The notes under the pieces: model-generated | The model's input: only the letters and a program-made list of their open reading frames with translations | Database searches by the model: none | Told to the model about the DNA's origin: nothing | Made by a program: the position numbers and the translations under genes | Assembly: GCA_036476315.1 (NCBI GenBank) | Contig: JAZGBI010000063.1 | Location: 1 to 64,000 of the forward strand | DNA length: 64,000 nucleotides | Direction of reading: 5' to 3' | Source: Candidatus Neomarinimicrobiota bacterium | GTDB taxonomy: Bacteria > Fidelibacterota > Marinisomatia > Marinisomatales > S15-B10 | In this document: positions 34,736 to 43,319 of the stretch, one piece after another | How the letters are laid out: every line of letters begins with the position of its first letter | How positions within the stretch are numbered: the stretch's first letter is position 1

Positions 34736-36211
34736 GTGTTCCCTGTCCCGATGGTTTACAGTTTTCCCTTGCCTGTTTGGGAATCTCCGCGCAATATCCT
34801 GAGTCGTTTAGGAGGGAAGAGTCTTATCCATACAAGGTTACCCATCGTTGTTCTTTCGATTCATCTTTTGAGTTGGGCAGCGGGTGCTGGATGGCAGCCT
34901 GCTGAAGGGGGATCTCCCCTGTTGACCGCCTATGAAGATGCTGCCAATCAGTTAATATCCGCCGCCTTAGCTGACAGTTCCGCCTACCATCGTCTTGCCT
35001 ATCTGACGGACACCTTTGGTCCGCGCTTCAGCGGCACGGAAAACCTGGAAGATGCCATCGACTGGATTCTGGAGGAAATGGAGCGGGATGGCCTGGAGAA
35101 TGTTCACGGGGAGGAGGTGATGGTTCCCCGGTGGGTGCGTGGCAATGAGTGGGTGGAACTTATAGAGCCGCGGCAGAAGAAGCTGGATATGCTGGGACTG
35201 GGTGGAAGCGTGGGGACGCCGCCTGAGGGAATTACGGCGGAGGTAGTGGTCGTAAAGAGCTTTGATGAGTTGACAGCCAGAGCGGATGAGGCCAAGGGTA
35301 AGATCATTCTTTTTAACGTCCCCTTTATCACGTACGGTGAAACGGTGCGATACCGCTATGGAGGAGCCAGTGCGGCAGCGAAGGCGGGTGCCGTGGCCAG
35401 CCTGATCCGGTCCGTAGGACCTTTTTCCATGAAAACGCCCCACACGGGAGGGATGGGTTACCAGGAGGGTGTGCCGAAGATCCCTCATGCCGCCATCACG
35501 GTGGAGGATGCCATGATGCTCCAGCGCATGGCGGACAGGGGTCAGCGAGTGGTGGTGCGCCTCACCATAGAAGCCCACTTTGATGAGGATGTTCCTTCCC
35601 GAAATGTGGTGGGGGAGATTGTAGGTCGTGAACATCCGGAAGAGGTTGTGGTTTTGGGAGGTCACATCGATTCGTGGGATGTGGGCACCGGGGCCATGGA
35701 TGACGCGGGGGGTTGCGTGGCTGCCTGGGAGGCGGTGCGCCTCATGCACGAGTTAAACTTACGTCCCCGGCGGACGGTGCGGGTGGTACTGTGGACCAAT
35801 GAGGAGAACGGCCTGCGGGGAGGCAGGGCCTACCGGGATACCCATGAGAGTGAACTGGACAATCACATCCTGGCTATGGAATCGGACAATGGAGTCTTCA
35901 AGCCCCTGGGCTTCGGTTTTACCGGTTCAGACGGTGCGAGAGCTACCGTTAAGGAGATCGCGAAATTTCTTGAGTCTATCAAGGCTGATTCCATAAAGGA
36001 GGGAGGGGCCGCCGCCGATATCGGGCCCCTCGAAAAAGAGGGTGTTCCTGTCATGTCGCTGAAAGTGGAGGGATCCCGTTATTTCTGGTATCATCACACG
36101 TGGGCCGATACCATCGACAAACTTGATCCTCACGAGCTCAACCTTTGTGTGGCGGCCATGCTGGTGATGGCCTACGTGGTGGCGGACATGGAGGAGCCTT
36201 TGCCCAGATGA
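34736..36211 (+). CDS. M28-family metallopeptidase, carboxypeptidase Q-like, exported
   Basis: A roughly 490-residue exported zinc peptidase. A hydrophobic signal-like helix (LPIVVLSIHLLSWAAGAG) lies at about 37-54, so the true start may be later than the ATG used here; a strong GGAGGG at 34811 has no standard start codon at the right distance. A PA-domain insert (about 160-270) precedes the M28 core with ligands in GGHIDSWDVGTGAMDDAGG, TNEENGLRGGRAY, MESDNG and a final histidine in YFWYHHTWADTIDKL. The layout matches human carboxypeptidase Q-type dipeptidases. It is followed 16 bases later by an aldo/keto reductase gene. Confidence 0.88.
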   Translation: MFPVPMVYSFPLPVWESPRNILSRLGGKSLIHTRLPIVVLSIHLLSWAAGAGWQPAEGGSPLLTAYEDAANQLISAALADSSAYHRLAYLTDTFGPRFSGTENLEDAIDWILEEMERDGLENVHGEEVMVPRWVRGNEWVELIEPRQKKLDMLGLGGSVGTPPEGITAEVVVVKSFDELTARADEAKGKIILFNVPFITYGETVRYRYGGASAAAKAGAVASLIRSVGPFSMKTPHTGGMGYQEGVPKIPHAAITVEDAMMLQRMADRGQRVVVRLTIEAHFDEDVPSRNVVGEIVGREHPEEVVVLGGHIDSWDVGTGAMDDAGGCVAAWEAVRLMHELNLRPRRTVRVVLWTNEENGLRGGRAYRDTHESELDNHILAMESDNGVFKPLGFGFTGSDGARATVKEIAKFLESIKADSIKEGGAAADIGPLEKEGVPVMSLKVEGSRYFWYHHTWADTIDKLDPHELNLCVAAMLVMAYVVADMEEPLPR

Positions 36212-36227
36212 CCCAGGGGAATTCCGC

Positions 36228-37208
36228 ATGATTAATCGCCGGGAGTTTCTCAAATCGCTGGGAGGTCTCACTGCAGGGATTGTGTTACCCCGTGGTATCT
36301 GGCAGGGGAATTCGAAAGATCGCCTGGGAGACCTACTGCCCATGCGCAAGTTGGGACGCACAGGTGAGGCGGTGACCATGCTGGGCGTGGGAGGCTGGCA
36401 CATTGGGAGGATGGGGGAGCGTGAGGCTCAAGCCACGATTGAAGCGGCCCTGGAAGGAGGAGTGCGCTTCTTCGATACGGCGGAAAGCTACCAGGGAGGC
36501 GGGAGTGAAAGCCGGTTAGGCCGGCTCCTCATCCCAAAGTACCGTGACGACGTTTTTATCATGACCAAAACCACCGCCGGGGATGCGCACGGAGTCCGTC
36601 GCCACCTGGAAAGTTCGTTGCGTCGATTGGGAACGGACCATTTAGACTTGTGGCAAGTGCATTCGGTGAGGAGTCCTCGGGATGTGGATGGCCGGATCGA
36701 CAGGGGTGTGTTTGACGTGGTCATGGAGGCGAAGGAATCGGGCAAAACCCGCTATGTGGGCTTTACTGGCCATACCCGCCCTTCTGCCCATCTGCGTGTG
36801 TTGGAAGAATTGGATATCTTTGACGCCTGCCAGATGCCCGTGAATCTGGCCGATCCGGGTTACGAAAGTTTTATTGAGCATGTGATGCCCGAGCTGGTGG
36901 AACGCAAAATTGGGATACTGGCCATGAAGACCCTGGCCAACGGGGGCTTTTTTGGTGGATCCCGCCATGGGGAGCACGGTGATAATCCCAAGCTTGTACC
37001 CGACCGGGTAAGCATTCGTGAGGCGATCCATTTTGTCTGGTCTCTTCCGGTGACCGTCTTGATCACGGGTCCCGACAACGCCGCTCAGCTCAAGGAGAAA
37101 ATCGCCCTAGCCCGCTCTTTCAGCCGGATGGATGAGGAGGAACGGGAAAGGTTAATCGAGAAAGTTTCAGATTTGGCGGGACCCCGTGTGGAATTTTACA
37201 AAGCGTGA
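36228..37208 (+). CDS. Tat-exported aldo/keto reductase
   Basis: A 326-residue aldo/keto reductase-fold protein with a twin-arginine signal at the start (NRREFLKSLGGLTAGIVLP). The barrel then shows MRKLGRTGEAVTMLGVGGWHIG, FFDTAESYQGGGSESRLGRLL (aspartate and catalytic tyrosine), MTKTTAG (lysine), DLWQVHSV (histidine region) and GFTGHTRP. The Tat signal implies export of a folded, cofactor-bound protein, which is known for one branch of this family. It sits directly after the M28 peptidase gene, so probably in one operon. Its 3' end overlaps the convergent methyltransferase remnant by 13 bases. Confidence 0.9.
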   Translation: MINRREFLKSLGGLTAGIVLPRGIWQGNSKDRLGDLLPMRKLGRTGEAVTMLGVGGWHIGRMGEREAQATIEAALEGGVRFFDTAESYQGGGSESRLGRLLIPKYRDDVFIMTKTTAGDAHGVRRHLESSLRRLGTDHLDLWQVHSVRSPRDVDGRIDRGVFDVVMEAKESGKTRYVGFTGHTRPSAHLRVLEELDIFDACQMPVNLADPGYESFIEHVMPELVERKIGILAMKTLANGGFFGGSRHGEHGDNPKLVPDRVSIREAIHFVWSLPVTVLITGPDNAAQLKEKIALARSFSRMDEEERERLIEKVSDLAGPRVEFYKA

Positions 37209-37948
37209 ACGGGGCGCTGCCGCTTACGATATCGGGATATAAGCAGCCTCATACGCAGTCTTACCCTGGCGCCGTTGCCGCTGGACGTTAAGAGCTGGCG
37301 TGCCTTCGAGAAAACCATTTTCGGCAGGATGGGCGTTGGGTCCCAGTTTTCCTCCATGTAATCTTTCATTTCGTCGATGGTATCCCAGTACCATAAATAA
37401 TCGAACGACTCTTCCCGCTCCCGGTGAAACCATTCTTGTTCAGTCACTTTTTCGAGAGACTCACTGCAGGCGATATCCGTGGGGATTTCCGCGGTATCAT
37501 CCACGAATCCGGCCGGCTTCACCTGGTCATGGGAAACAACTTCCAGCGGGAACTTCCCGGCGAGCGGGCGTAAATCCACGAAACTCCCATTGGGAACCAG
37601 AACCCGCCAGGTTTCTTTCAGGGCATGAACCATGCCCTCCCGGGGTATTCATCAGAGGGACCAGGCCAGGATCGCCAGGTCAAACGTCCGCTGTGGGAAG
37701 GGCAGTGCTTCGGCATCGACCTGAGCGAAAGAAACAGGTGTGGTCACTCCTGGTGGGCGGTCAGAATGAACTTCGGTCAGATCCTCATCATCTGAATCGA
37801 TGGCTACCACCCTTTTTGCGGAGTTGGCGTAGCCCCATGTGAGCCGCCCACTGCCGCATCCGATCTCCAGGACGCGTGCATGGTTGAAGTCCGCAAGCTC
37901 ATACAGATATTTGGCTTCTGTTCCTTCTGGATCCCGTTCGGAGGACAT
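37196..37948 (-). pseudogene. SAM methyltransferase interrupted by two in-frame TGA codons
   Basis: Two adjacent ORFs are one gene in one frame. The first 98 codons carry motif I (VLEIGCGSGRLTWGYA), VVAIDSDDEDL and ALPFPQRTFDLAILAWSL. Two TGA codons follow (plus-strand 37649-37654), and the frame continues IPREGMVHALKETWRVLVPNGSFVDLRP through the C-terminal domain to 37196. Relatives have two ordinary residues, often histidines, where the stops lie (SL-HH-IP). No bases are missing or added. Just downstream of the stops the message can form a perfect eight-pair hairpin with a GTT loop (37620-37638). The simplest reading is a pseudogene or sequence error; recoding is possible but unproven. Confidence 0.75.
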
Positions 37949-37994
37949 AGCTGGGAATTACCTGGAGATATTCGAAATGGGGACGACCTTGTTC

Positions 37995-38453
37995 CTAAGC
38001 CGCTGCTTCCGGTTGCGGCTCCTCTGGCGTTTCCGCTGCCGCCTCCCCGGGTTTCCCGTAGACAAACCCTATGAGCAGGCCAGCTGTTGCTACCTCCAGT
38101 GTGTAGACGAATATGAATACCACAGTAGGACCAAAGCCTATGGGAAACATCAGGTCAAAGAAAATCCCGAACGGTATCCCCGCAAAGAGGCCCAGGAGAA
38201 TACCGAAGCGGAGTCCCTCACCTGCAGGTGGACCACCTTCATATCCTTTCGGATACAGATAGGCCATGATAAGGACCATTGCCAGGACGGCGATCAGGGG
38301 CAAGTAGAATGCTCCTCCTATGGCTGCTCCCGTTGGTTCTATGATGTTTTTTTCCATGTAGCCCTTGAAGATGAATTGCTCCAGGACGTAATAGGCGACA
38401 ACGTTACCGACGAAGCCGGCGACTACGGCGAGAAAAAATTTCTTCGTGTTCAT
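37995..38453 (-). CDS. Small polytopic membrane protein of unknown function
   Basis: A 152-residue protein with four hydrophobic helices: KFFLAVVAGFVGNVVAYYVL, YLPLIAVLAMVLIMAYLYP, LRFGILLGLFAGIPFGIFFDL and VVFIFVYTLEVATAGLLIGFVYG, followed by an alanine- and glutamate-rich tail. The glycine-proline pattern in the last two helices recalls DUF1761-like proteins, but the assignment is weak. GGAGGG precedes the ATG on the minus strand. Confidence 0.6.
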   Translation of the reverse strand: MNTKKFFLAVVAGFVGNVVAYYVLEQFIFKGYMEKNIIEPTGAAIGGAFYLPLIAVLAMVLIMAYLYPKGYEGGPPAGEGLRFGILLGLFAGIPFGIFFDLMFPIGFGPTVVFIFVYTLEVATAGLLIGFVYGKPGEAAAETPEEPQPEAAA

Positions 38454-38589
38454 ACTTCACCCTCCTTTGGTTTGGTAATGATCAATGCTCGAGCGAGCAT
38501 TAACCTGGAAGTGAACTTGCCGTGAGAATCCCCCGCACGTAATAGGTGTGTAGGGAATCGTAAAATAATTTATCTTCAATTTGGTCCAG

Positions 38590-39085
38590 CCGCAAGCTAA
38601 ACAGTCGGCAGTAGCAGGCAAGAGACAAGAACCCCCGTACGGTCATTCTTCCCTACGGGGCAGGCAAGAGCCCCCGAACAGAAGCTCCGAAGGAGTGTCT
38701 ACGACACAAGCTTCTTACCTGCCCACCACCCACAGTGTGAGGCAGGCGGGTGGGGCAGGCAATCCGCAGGATCCTGTGGAGAACCAAGATCAAAGTCTAA
38801 GTAACAAGCGTCAAGTATCAAGGATCAAGTAACCAGTGAACCAGTAACCAGATGGCAGTCACGAATTACGCATCACTTTCTCCATCTCTCCATTCCTCCA
38901 CTTCTCCATTTCTCCATTATCAATAATCAATTGTCAATAGTCCATAGTCAATAGTTAATGTTCTCCAAGTCTCCCGTCTCCGTGTCTGCGGCTCTCAAAT
39001 GGTCAATTATCAATATTCAATAATCAATTGTCGATAGTCCATAGTCAATAGTCAATGTTCTCCATCTCTCCATTTCTTGAATGTT
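38590..39085. repeat. Composite repeat array with all word families
   Basis: Carries, in order: CCCCCGTACGGT and a CCTGCCCACC/GGTGGGGCAGG hairpin, the palindrome TCCGCAGGATCCTGTGGA (38763-38780), CAAG-NNN words, CCAGTGAACCAGTAACC, a CACGAATTACGCATC spacer, CTCCATTT words, TCAATAG words, CTCCCGTCTCCGTG, and a second TCAATNN/CTCCATCT block ending just before the recN control region. The order from CAAG-NNN onward recurs at 63.58-63.80 kb. No gene. Confidence 0.8.
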
Positions 39086-39105
39086 CAACATGGTTAATGA
39101 AATAT

Positions 39106-39158
39106 CTTTACATCCAATGTGAACGCTTTTAGCTTACATGATCCATGCGGATGTAAAG
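39106..39158 (+). promoter_or_regulatory. Inverted repeat overlapping the recN ribosome-binding site
   Basis: CTTTACATCC (39106-39115) and GGATGTAAAG (39149-39158) are perfect ten-base arms separated by 33 bases. The right arm ends four bases before the recN ATG and includes the only plausible ribosome site (GGATG). It could be a protein-binding operator or a hairpin that masks the start. Confidence 0.5.
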
Positions 39159-39162
39159 ATTG

Positions 39163-40905
39163 ATGCTCACCCGACTTTGCGTTAAGAACTACGCTCTTAT
39201 TGAAAATCTGGACGTTACTTTTGGGACTGCTTTCAGCGTTCTCACCGGTGCCACTGGAGCAGGGAAGTCCATCCTCATCGGTTCCATGAACCTGATTCTC
39301 GGAGAGAAGGCATCCCTGGAAATGATCCGCAGCGGGACCAAAGAAGCGTTTGTGGAGGCGACCTTTGAATTCGAATCACCCCCGCCCGAACCGGTTCGGC
39401 GGTTTCTTTCTCAAGGATCCAATGTCTTGCTACTGAAACGTCAGGTGGTGGAAAAAGGGCGGAGCTTTGCCTTTGCCAATGATCAGAAAATAACTCTCGC
39501 TACTCTGAAAGACGTTGGCATAGTGTTGGCGGACCTTCTGGGACAGCACCATCATCAGTCTCTCTTGAATCCCAATATCCATCGAGAACTCCTGGACCGG
39601 TTCAGTCTTGATACCACGGTATTAAGGGACTATGGTGAAACTTTTTTCCGCCTGAAAAAATGTGAACAGGAGTTGAAAGAGACTCTGGAACAGGAGCAGC
39701 TCTCAAAGGAGCGCCAGGAGCTTTATCGCTTCCAGATGGATGAGGTTGACAAAGCTGAACTCCAGCCGGGGGAACGGGCATCCCTCCGGGAAGAGCGAAA
39801 GGTGTTGCAGAACGCCCGGAAAATCATCTCCACGGCTCAACGGATCAGCCACGGCCTCTCGGGAGAGGACGAATCTGCCCTGAATCGATTGAAGATTCTG
39901 TTGAGGGAATTCGAGTCGTTAGCGGAACTGGACACCAGCCTGGAAGACAAAGTGTCCCAGTGGAAGGATGCGGTGTTTTCTCTGGAGGACCTGGCTTTCG
40001 ATCTGGCCCGGTACAGTGATTCTGTTCAGGCAGATCCCGTCCGATTGGAGTGGGTGGAAGATCGCCTCAGGCTTTATTCGGATTTTGCGAAAAAGTATGG
40101 AGTTTCCGGTTCTGAAAGTTCAAGTGACGTGGACTCATATGACGCCATCATGAACTATCGTGACAGGATTGAAAAGGAGTTGAAGAACCTTGAGAACCGT
40201 GAGGATCGAATCGAAAAACTCAAGGGGAAAGTTGAATCCCTGAAGGCCGAAGTCTTCACGCAGGGGCAGGCTATTTCCAAAGAGCGGGCCGGGGGTGCAA
40301 AGATCCTAAAACAAAAGATCGAAGAGGAATTAAGAGAACTTGGAATGAAGGGAACCAAGTTCGACGTTCAGTTCACACCTTTGTCCCAGGGAGGTTCTAC
40401 TGCGGAGGTTGTTTCGGGCAAAAAGGCTTGTTATGCCGGCGAAACCGGTCTGGAAGACGTGGAATTCTCGATTTCTCCCAATCCAGGGGAACCGCTCAAG
40501 CCCCTTGCACGGATCGCCTCCGGGGGTGAAATCTCGCGCATTATGCTGGCCCTCAAAACCGTTCTGGCAAAGGTAGACAATATTCCCCTTTTAGTCTTTG
40601 ACGAAATCGACGTTGGGATTGGTGGAGAAATTGCATCCCTGGTGGGGAAAAAGCTCAGGAAACTGTCCCGGAGTCACCAGATTATTTGTATCACTCATCT
40701 TCAGCAGATCGCTTCCCAGGGTGACCATCATTTTCGTGTTTTTAAAACTCAGAAGGGTGACCGGACGATCACCAAGGTGAAGGTATTATCTCAAGAAGAG
40801 CGGGTGGAGGAGATTGCCCGCATGATTGCCGGTGAGCAGATCACCGATCTGTCTCTTGAACACGCCCGGGAATTCCTTGACGAAGCGGCGCGTGCCCAAG
40901 GTTGA
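39163..40905 (+). CDS. recN: DNA repair protein RecN
   Basis: A 580-residue SMC-like ATPase in double-strand break repair. Head domain: Walker A GATGAGKSILIG (about residues 30-41), Q-loop region LGQHHHQSLLNPNIHRELLD, a central coiled coil with short hinge, then the signature RIASGGEISRIMLALK, Walker B PLLVFDEIDVGIGG and the switch histidine in CITHLQQIASQGDHHF. ATG 39163 is preferred over the adjacent TTG. The usual SOS induction of recN makes the upstream inverted repeat interesting. It is a lone gene between a repeat array and a 560-base gap. Confidence 0.96.
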   Translation: MLTRLCVKNYALIENLDVTFGTAFSVLTGATGAGKSILIGSMNLILGEKASLEMIRSGTKEAFVEATFEFESPPPEPVRRFLSQGSNVLLLKRQVVEKGRSFAFANDQKITLATLKDVGIVLADLLGQHHHQSLLNPNIHRELLDRFSLDTTVLRDYGETFFRLKKCEQELKETLEQEQLSKERQELYRFQMDEVDKAELQPGERASLREERKVLQNARKIISTAQRISHGLSGEDESALNRLKILLREFESLAELDTSLEDKVSQWKDAVFSLEDLAFDLARYSDSVQADPVRLEWVEDRLRLYSDFAKKYGVSGSESSSDVDSYDAIMNYRDRIEKELKNLENREDRIEKLKGKVESLKAEVFTQGQAISKERAGGAKILKQKIEEELRELGMKGTKFDVQFTPLSQGGSTAEVVSGKKACYAGETGLEDVEFSISPNPGEPLKPLARIASGGEISRIMLALKTVLAKVDNIPLLVFDEIDVGIGGEIASLVGKKLRKLSRSHQIICITHLQQIASQGDHHFRVFKTQKGDRTITKVKVLSQEERVEEIARMIAGEQITDLSLEHAREFLDEAARAQG

Positions 40906-41467
40906 AATAGCTGAGATTTATTTTCAAGCTCGAATATCCGCTCTATCTGTTTCAGGGTTTGCTTTTCCGTCAGCTCCGTGAGAAGCCCCTCTTGTGGCTA
41001 GCTCTGCTTCTCCATAAATGGTTTGTACGGCTGATGCTCAGGAACGCACTCCGTTCGTAGTATTATCTGGAAAGGCTCGGGAATCTTGTTGCTCCCTCTG
41101 AAACTAACAAGCAAAGGAATATAGCCAACTCTTTTCCACACTAAGGCGGTTGACTTTGAACCGTTAAACAAAAGCGTAGACGCAAAGGGACATATAAAAC
41201 CTGTGTTGTTGGATGATTTCATGCCTGTGTTTGACTTTAATGAAGTTCACGCGAGTGAGAAAAGGTGAAACAGTGGTTTGAAAAAGCTTGGGATGGCGTT
41301 CTCGAAACGCTAGGAAGACAAGTCAAAGGGTCATAAGTAGTTAATCCTGCGGTTACAGGAGGAAACCATTATCTATTATGTCATTGCTCCCAGAGGAGTC
41401 CTGAGACCTCGGGGAAAAGCGGTTTGCCGAATATTTACACACAATCGCATTAAATGGAGATAACCAG
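40906..41467. other. Gap after recN; nothing assigned
   Basis: A 560-base stretch without a supported gene. One short ORF near 41264 (VKQWFEKAWDGVLETLGRQVKGS then stop) resembles the last helix of an SRPBCC/AHSA1-type protein, but no upstream part of such a gene is visible, so it is not called. Confidence 0.4.
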
Positions 41468-42250
41468 ATGAAAGTGATAGACCTAACCGCTGATCACAAG
41501 CCTCTGTATTTTGCTTGTCTCGAAGATTGGTCTGAAGAAATGAAAGAGGCAGGGGATCATAAAGAGAGATGGTATAATAAGATGAAGGATAAAGGACTCA
41601 GTGTGAAACTTGCGGTAGATGACCGAGGGGAAGTTGGAGGCATGATACAATACGTACCTATAGAACACTCCTCCGTTGAAGGTAGTGAATTATATTTCAT
41701 AAAATGCATCTGGGTCCACGGTCATAAGAAAGGGAGAGGGAACTTTCAGAAGAAAGGGATGGGGAAGGCTCTGCTTCAGGCTGCAGAAACTGATGTGAAA
41801 GTAAAAGGAGCAAAAGGGCTGGTCGCATGGGGCATTTCCTTGCCTTTTTGGATGAAGGCATCATGGTTCAAAAGGAATGGATACACCAAAGTGGATAAAC
41901 AGAAGGGCATGGTTCTCTTATGGAAGCCTTTCACCAAAGACGCAATCCCCCCCAAATGGATCAAGCAAAAAAGAAAACCTGAAGCAACACCAGGCAGAGT
42001 AACGGTAACGGCATTCCTGAATGGGTGGTGTCCGGCTCAGAATATAGTATTTGAAAGAGCCAGGAGAGCCGCATCAGAATTTGGGGAGAAGGCAGTGTTC
42101 AAGGAGATCAACACATTTGTCAGAGAAGCTTTCCTGGAATGGGGTATTGCAGATGCCTTGTTTATTGATGATAAACAGGTGCGAACCGGTCCACCACCTT
42201 CGTATAAAAAAATAAAAAAACTGATAGCCAAAAGAGTCAAGAAAATATGA
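41468..42250 (+). CDS. GNAT acetyltransferase fused to a YoaP-like thioredoxin-fold domain
   Basis: A 260-residue protein. Residues 1-160 are a GNAT domain (SVKLAVDDRGEVGGMIQYVP, then FQKKGMGKALLQAAETDVK as the acetyl-CoA loop). Residues about 180-255 match the YoaP-like domain: VTAFLNGWCPAQNIVFERARRAASEF, then EINTFVREAFLEWGIADALFIDDKQVRTGPPPSYKKIKKLI. The cysteine in NGWCPAQN lies where thioredoxin folds carry their active site. This two-domain layout is common in bacteria and archaea, but its substrate is not known. GGAGAT precedes the ATG. Confidence 0.88.
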   Translation: MKVIDLTADHKPLYFACLEDWSEEMKEAGDHKERWYNKMKDKGLSVKLAVDDRGEVGGMIQYVPIEHSSVEGSELYFIKCIWVHGHKKGRGNFQKKGMGKALLQAAETDVKVKGAKGLVAWGISLPFWMKASWFKRNGYTKVDKQKGMVLLWKPFTKDAIPPKWIKQKRKPEATPGRVTVTAFLNGWCPAQNIVFERARRAASEFGEKAVFKEINTFVREAFLEWGIADALFIDDKQVRTGPPPSYKKIKKLIAKRVKKI

Positions 42251-42315
42251 CGACTAAATGGCAGGAAAGAACTTAACGAGGTACTTAATATTTCCGTTTC
42301 AAAGATTGAGGAATA

Positions 42316-43263
42316 ATGGGCTTCGTGCGACTTTGTGAGGAGGATACCACAATTCAATGGCTGTTGGAAGGTGATCCTTCCATCCGGTGGCAGACTCTGC
42401 GTGATTTGGAGGGTGCAGACGATCAAGTCGTGAAGCGGGAGCGTCACTTGGTTTCCGAAACAGGGTGGGGAGCCAGGTTGCTTTGCAATCAGGAACCGTC
42501 AGGGCAGTGGGGTGGGGGATTGTATTCTCCAAAGTGGATATCTACAACGTATACGATGCTTTTATTACGTCGCTTGGGTCTACCTCCGGAGCATCCTCAA
42601 GCGTCCAGGGCTTGTGCATTGCTGCTGGATCGAGGAGTTTACCCGGATGGCGGGATCAACTATTTCACTACGCTGAAACATAGCGAGACATGTGTGACTG
42701 GAATGATTCTGGCTATACTTGCTTACTTCCATTTCCCCGATGATCGGGTCGATGTCTTGGCAAGCTATCTCCTGGAACAGCAGATGAAAGATGGTGGCTG
42801 GAATTGCCAAACATACAAAGGTGCAACCCACGGTTCATTTCATACGACGATTTCTGTCTTGGAGGGTTTGTACGAGTACGAGAAATTCCATCCACAGCGT
42901 ATTCAGGAGATTCGCGAAACGCAGTCACGGGGATGTGAGTTTCTTCTTGCTCATCGGCTTTTTCGGTCTCATCGAACCGGAGAAATTGTAAATCCAGCGA
43001 TGACCCGCTTTTCCTTCCCGCCCAGGTGGCGGTACGACATCCTTCGGGCCCTTGACTATTTTCAGGATTGCGGTGCCGAACGCAATGAAAGGCTCGAGGA
43101 TGCCATCAAGGTGGTAAGAAAGAGACAGAAGAAAGGCGGACGGTGGCTCCTCCAGAACAGGCACCCTGGACGGACATTCTTTGAGATGGAGAAGGCAGGT
43201 GAGGCCAGCCGGTGGAATACGCTAAGGGCCCTGCGCATCCTCAGATGGTGGGGGGATTCATAA
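42316..43263 (+). CDS. Alpha/alpha-toroid protein (prenyltransferase/squalene cyclase-like)
   Basis: A 315-residue soluble protein with repeated helical QW-like segments: EPSGQWGGGLYSPKWISTTYTMLLLRRLGL, YPDGGINYF, HSETCVTGMILAILAYF, MKDGGWNCQTYKGATHGSFHTTISVLEGL and RWNTLRALRILRWWG. Such repeats form the toroid of terpene cyclases and prenyltransferases. The DxDD or VSDCTA acid motif of squalene-hopene cyclases is not seen, so a binding or unknown role is more likely than cyclisation. A GAGGA ribosome site precedes the ATG. Confidence 0.8.
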   Translation: MGFVRLCEEDTTIQWLLEGDPSIRWQTLRDLEGADDQVVKRERHLVSETGWGARLLCNQEPSGQWGGGLYSPKWISTTYTMLLLRRLGLPPEHPQASRACALLLDRGVYPDGGINYFTTLKHSETCVTGMILAILAYFHFPDDRVDVLASYLLEQQMKDGGWNCQTYKGATHGSFHTTISVLEGLYEYEKFHPQRIQEIRETQSRGCEFLLAHRLFRSHRTGEIVNPAMTRFSFPPRWRYDILRALDYFQDCGAERNERLEDAIKVVRKRQKKGGRWLLQNRHPGRTFFEMEKAGEASRWNTLRALRILRWWGDS

Positions 43264-43319
43264 TGGAATCTTTCTTCCTACAGTGATGTTTCATTTTAGA
43301 TCGACAAGGAGTGAAGACC

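Noticed and set aside
34468-34905. 145-residue ORF before the M28 peptidase
   Set aside because: Its composition is basic and serine-rich with no domain, and it overlaps the start of the well-supported peptidase frame.
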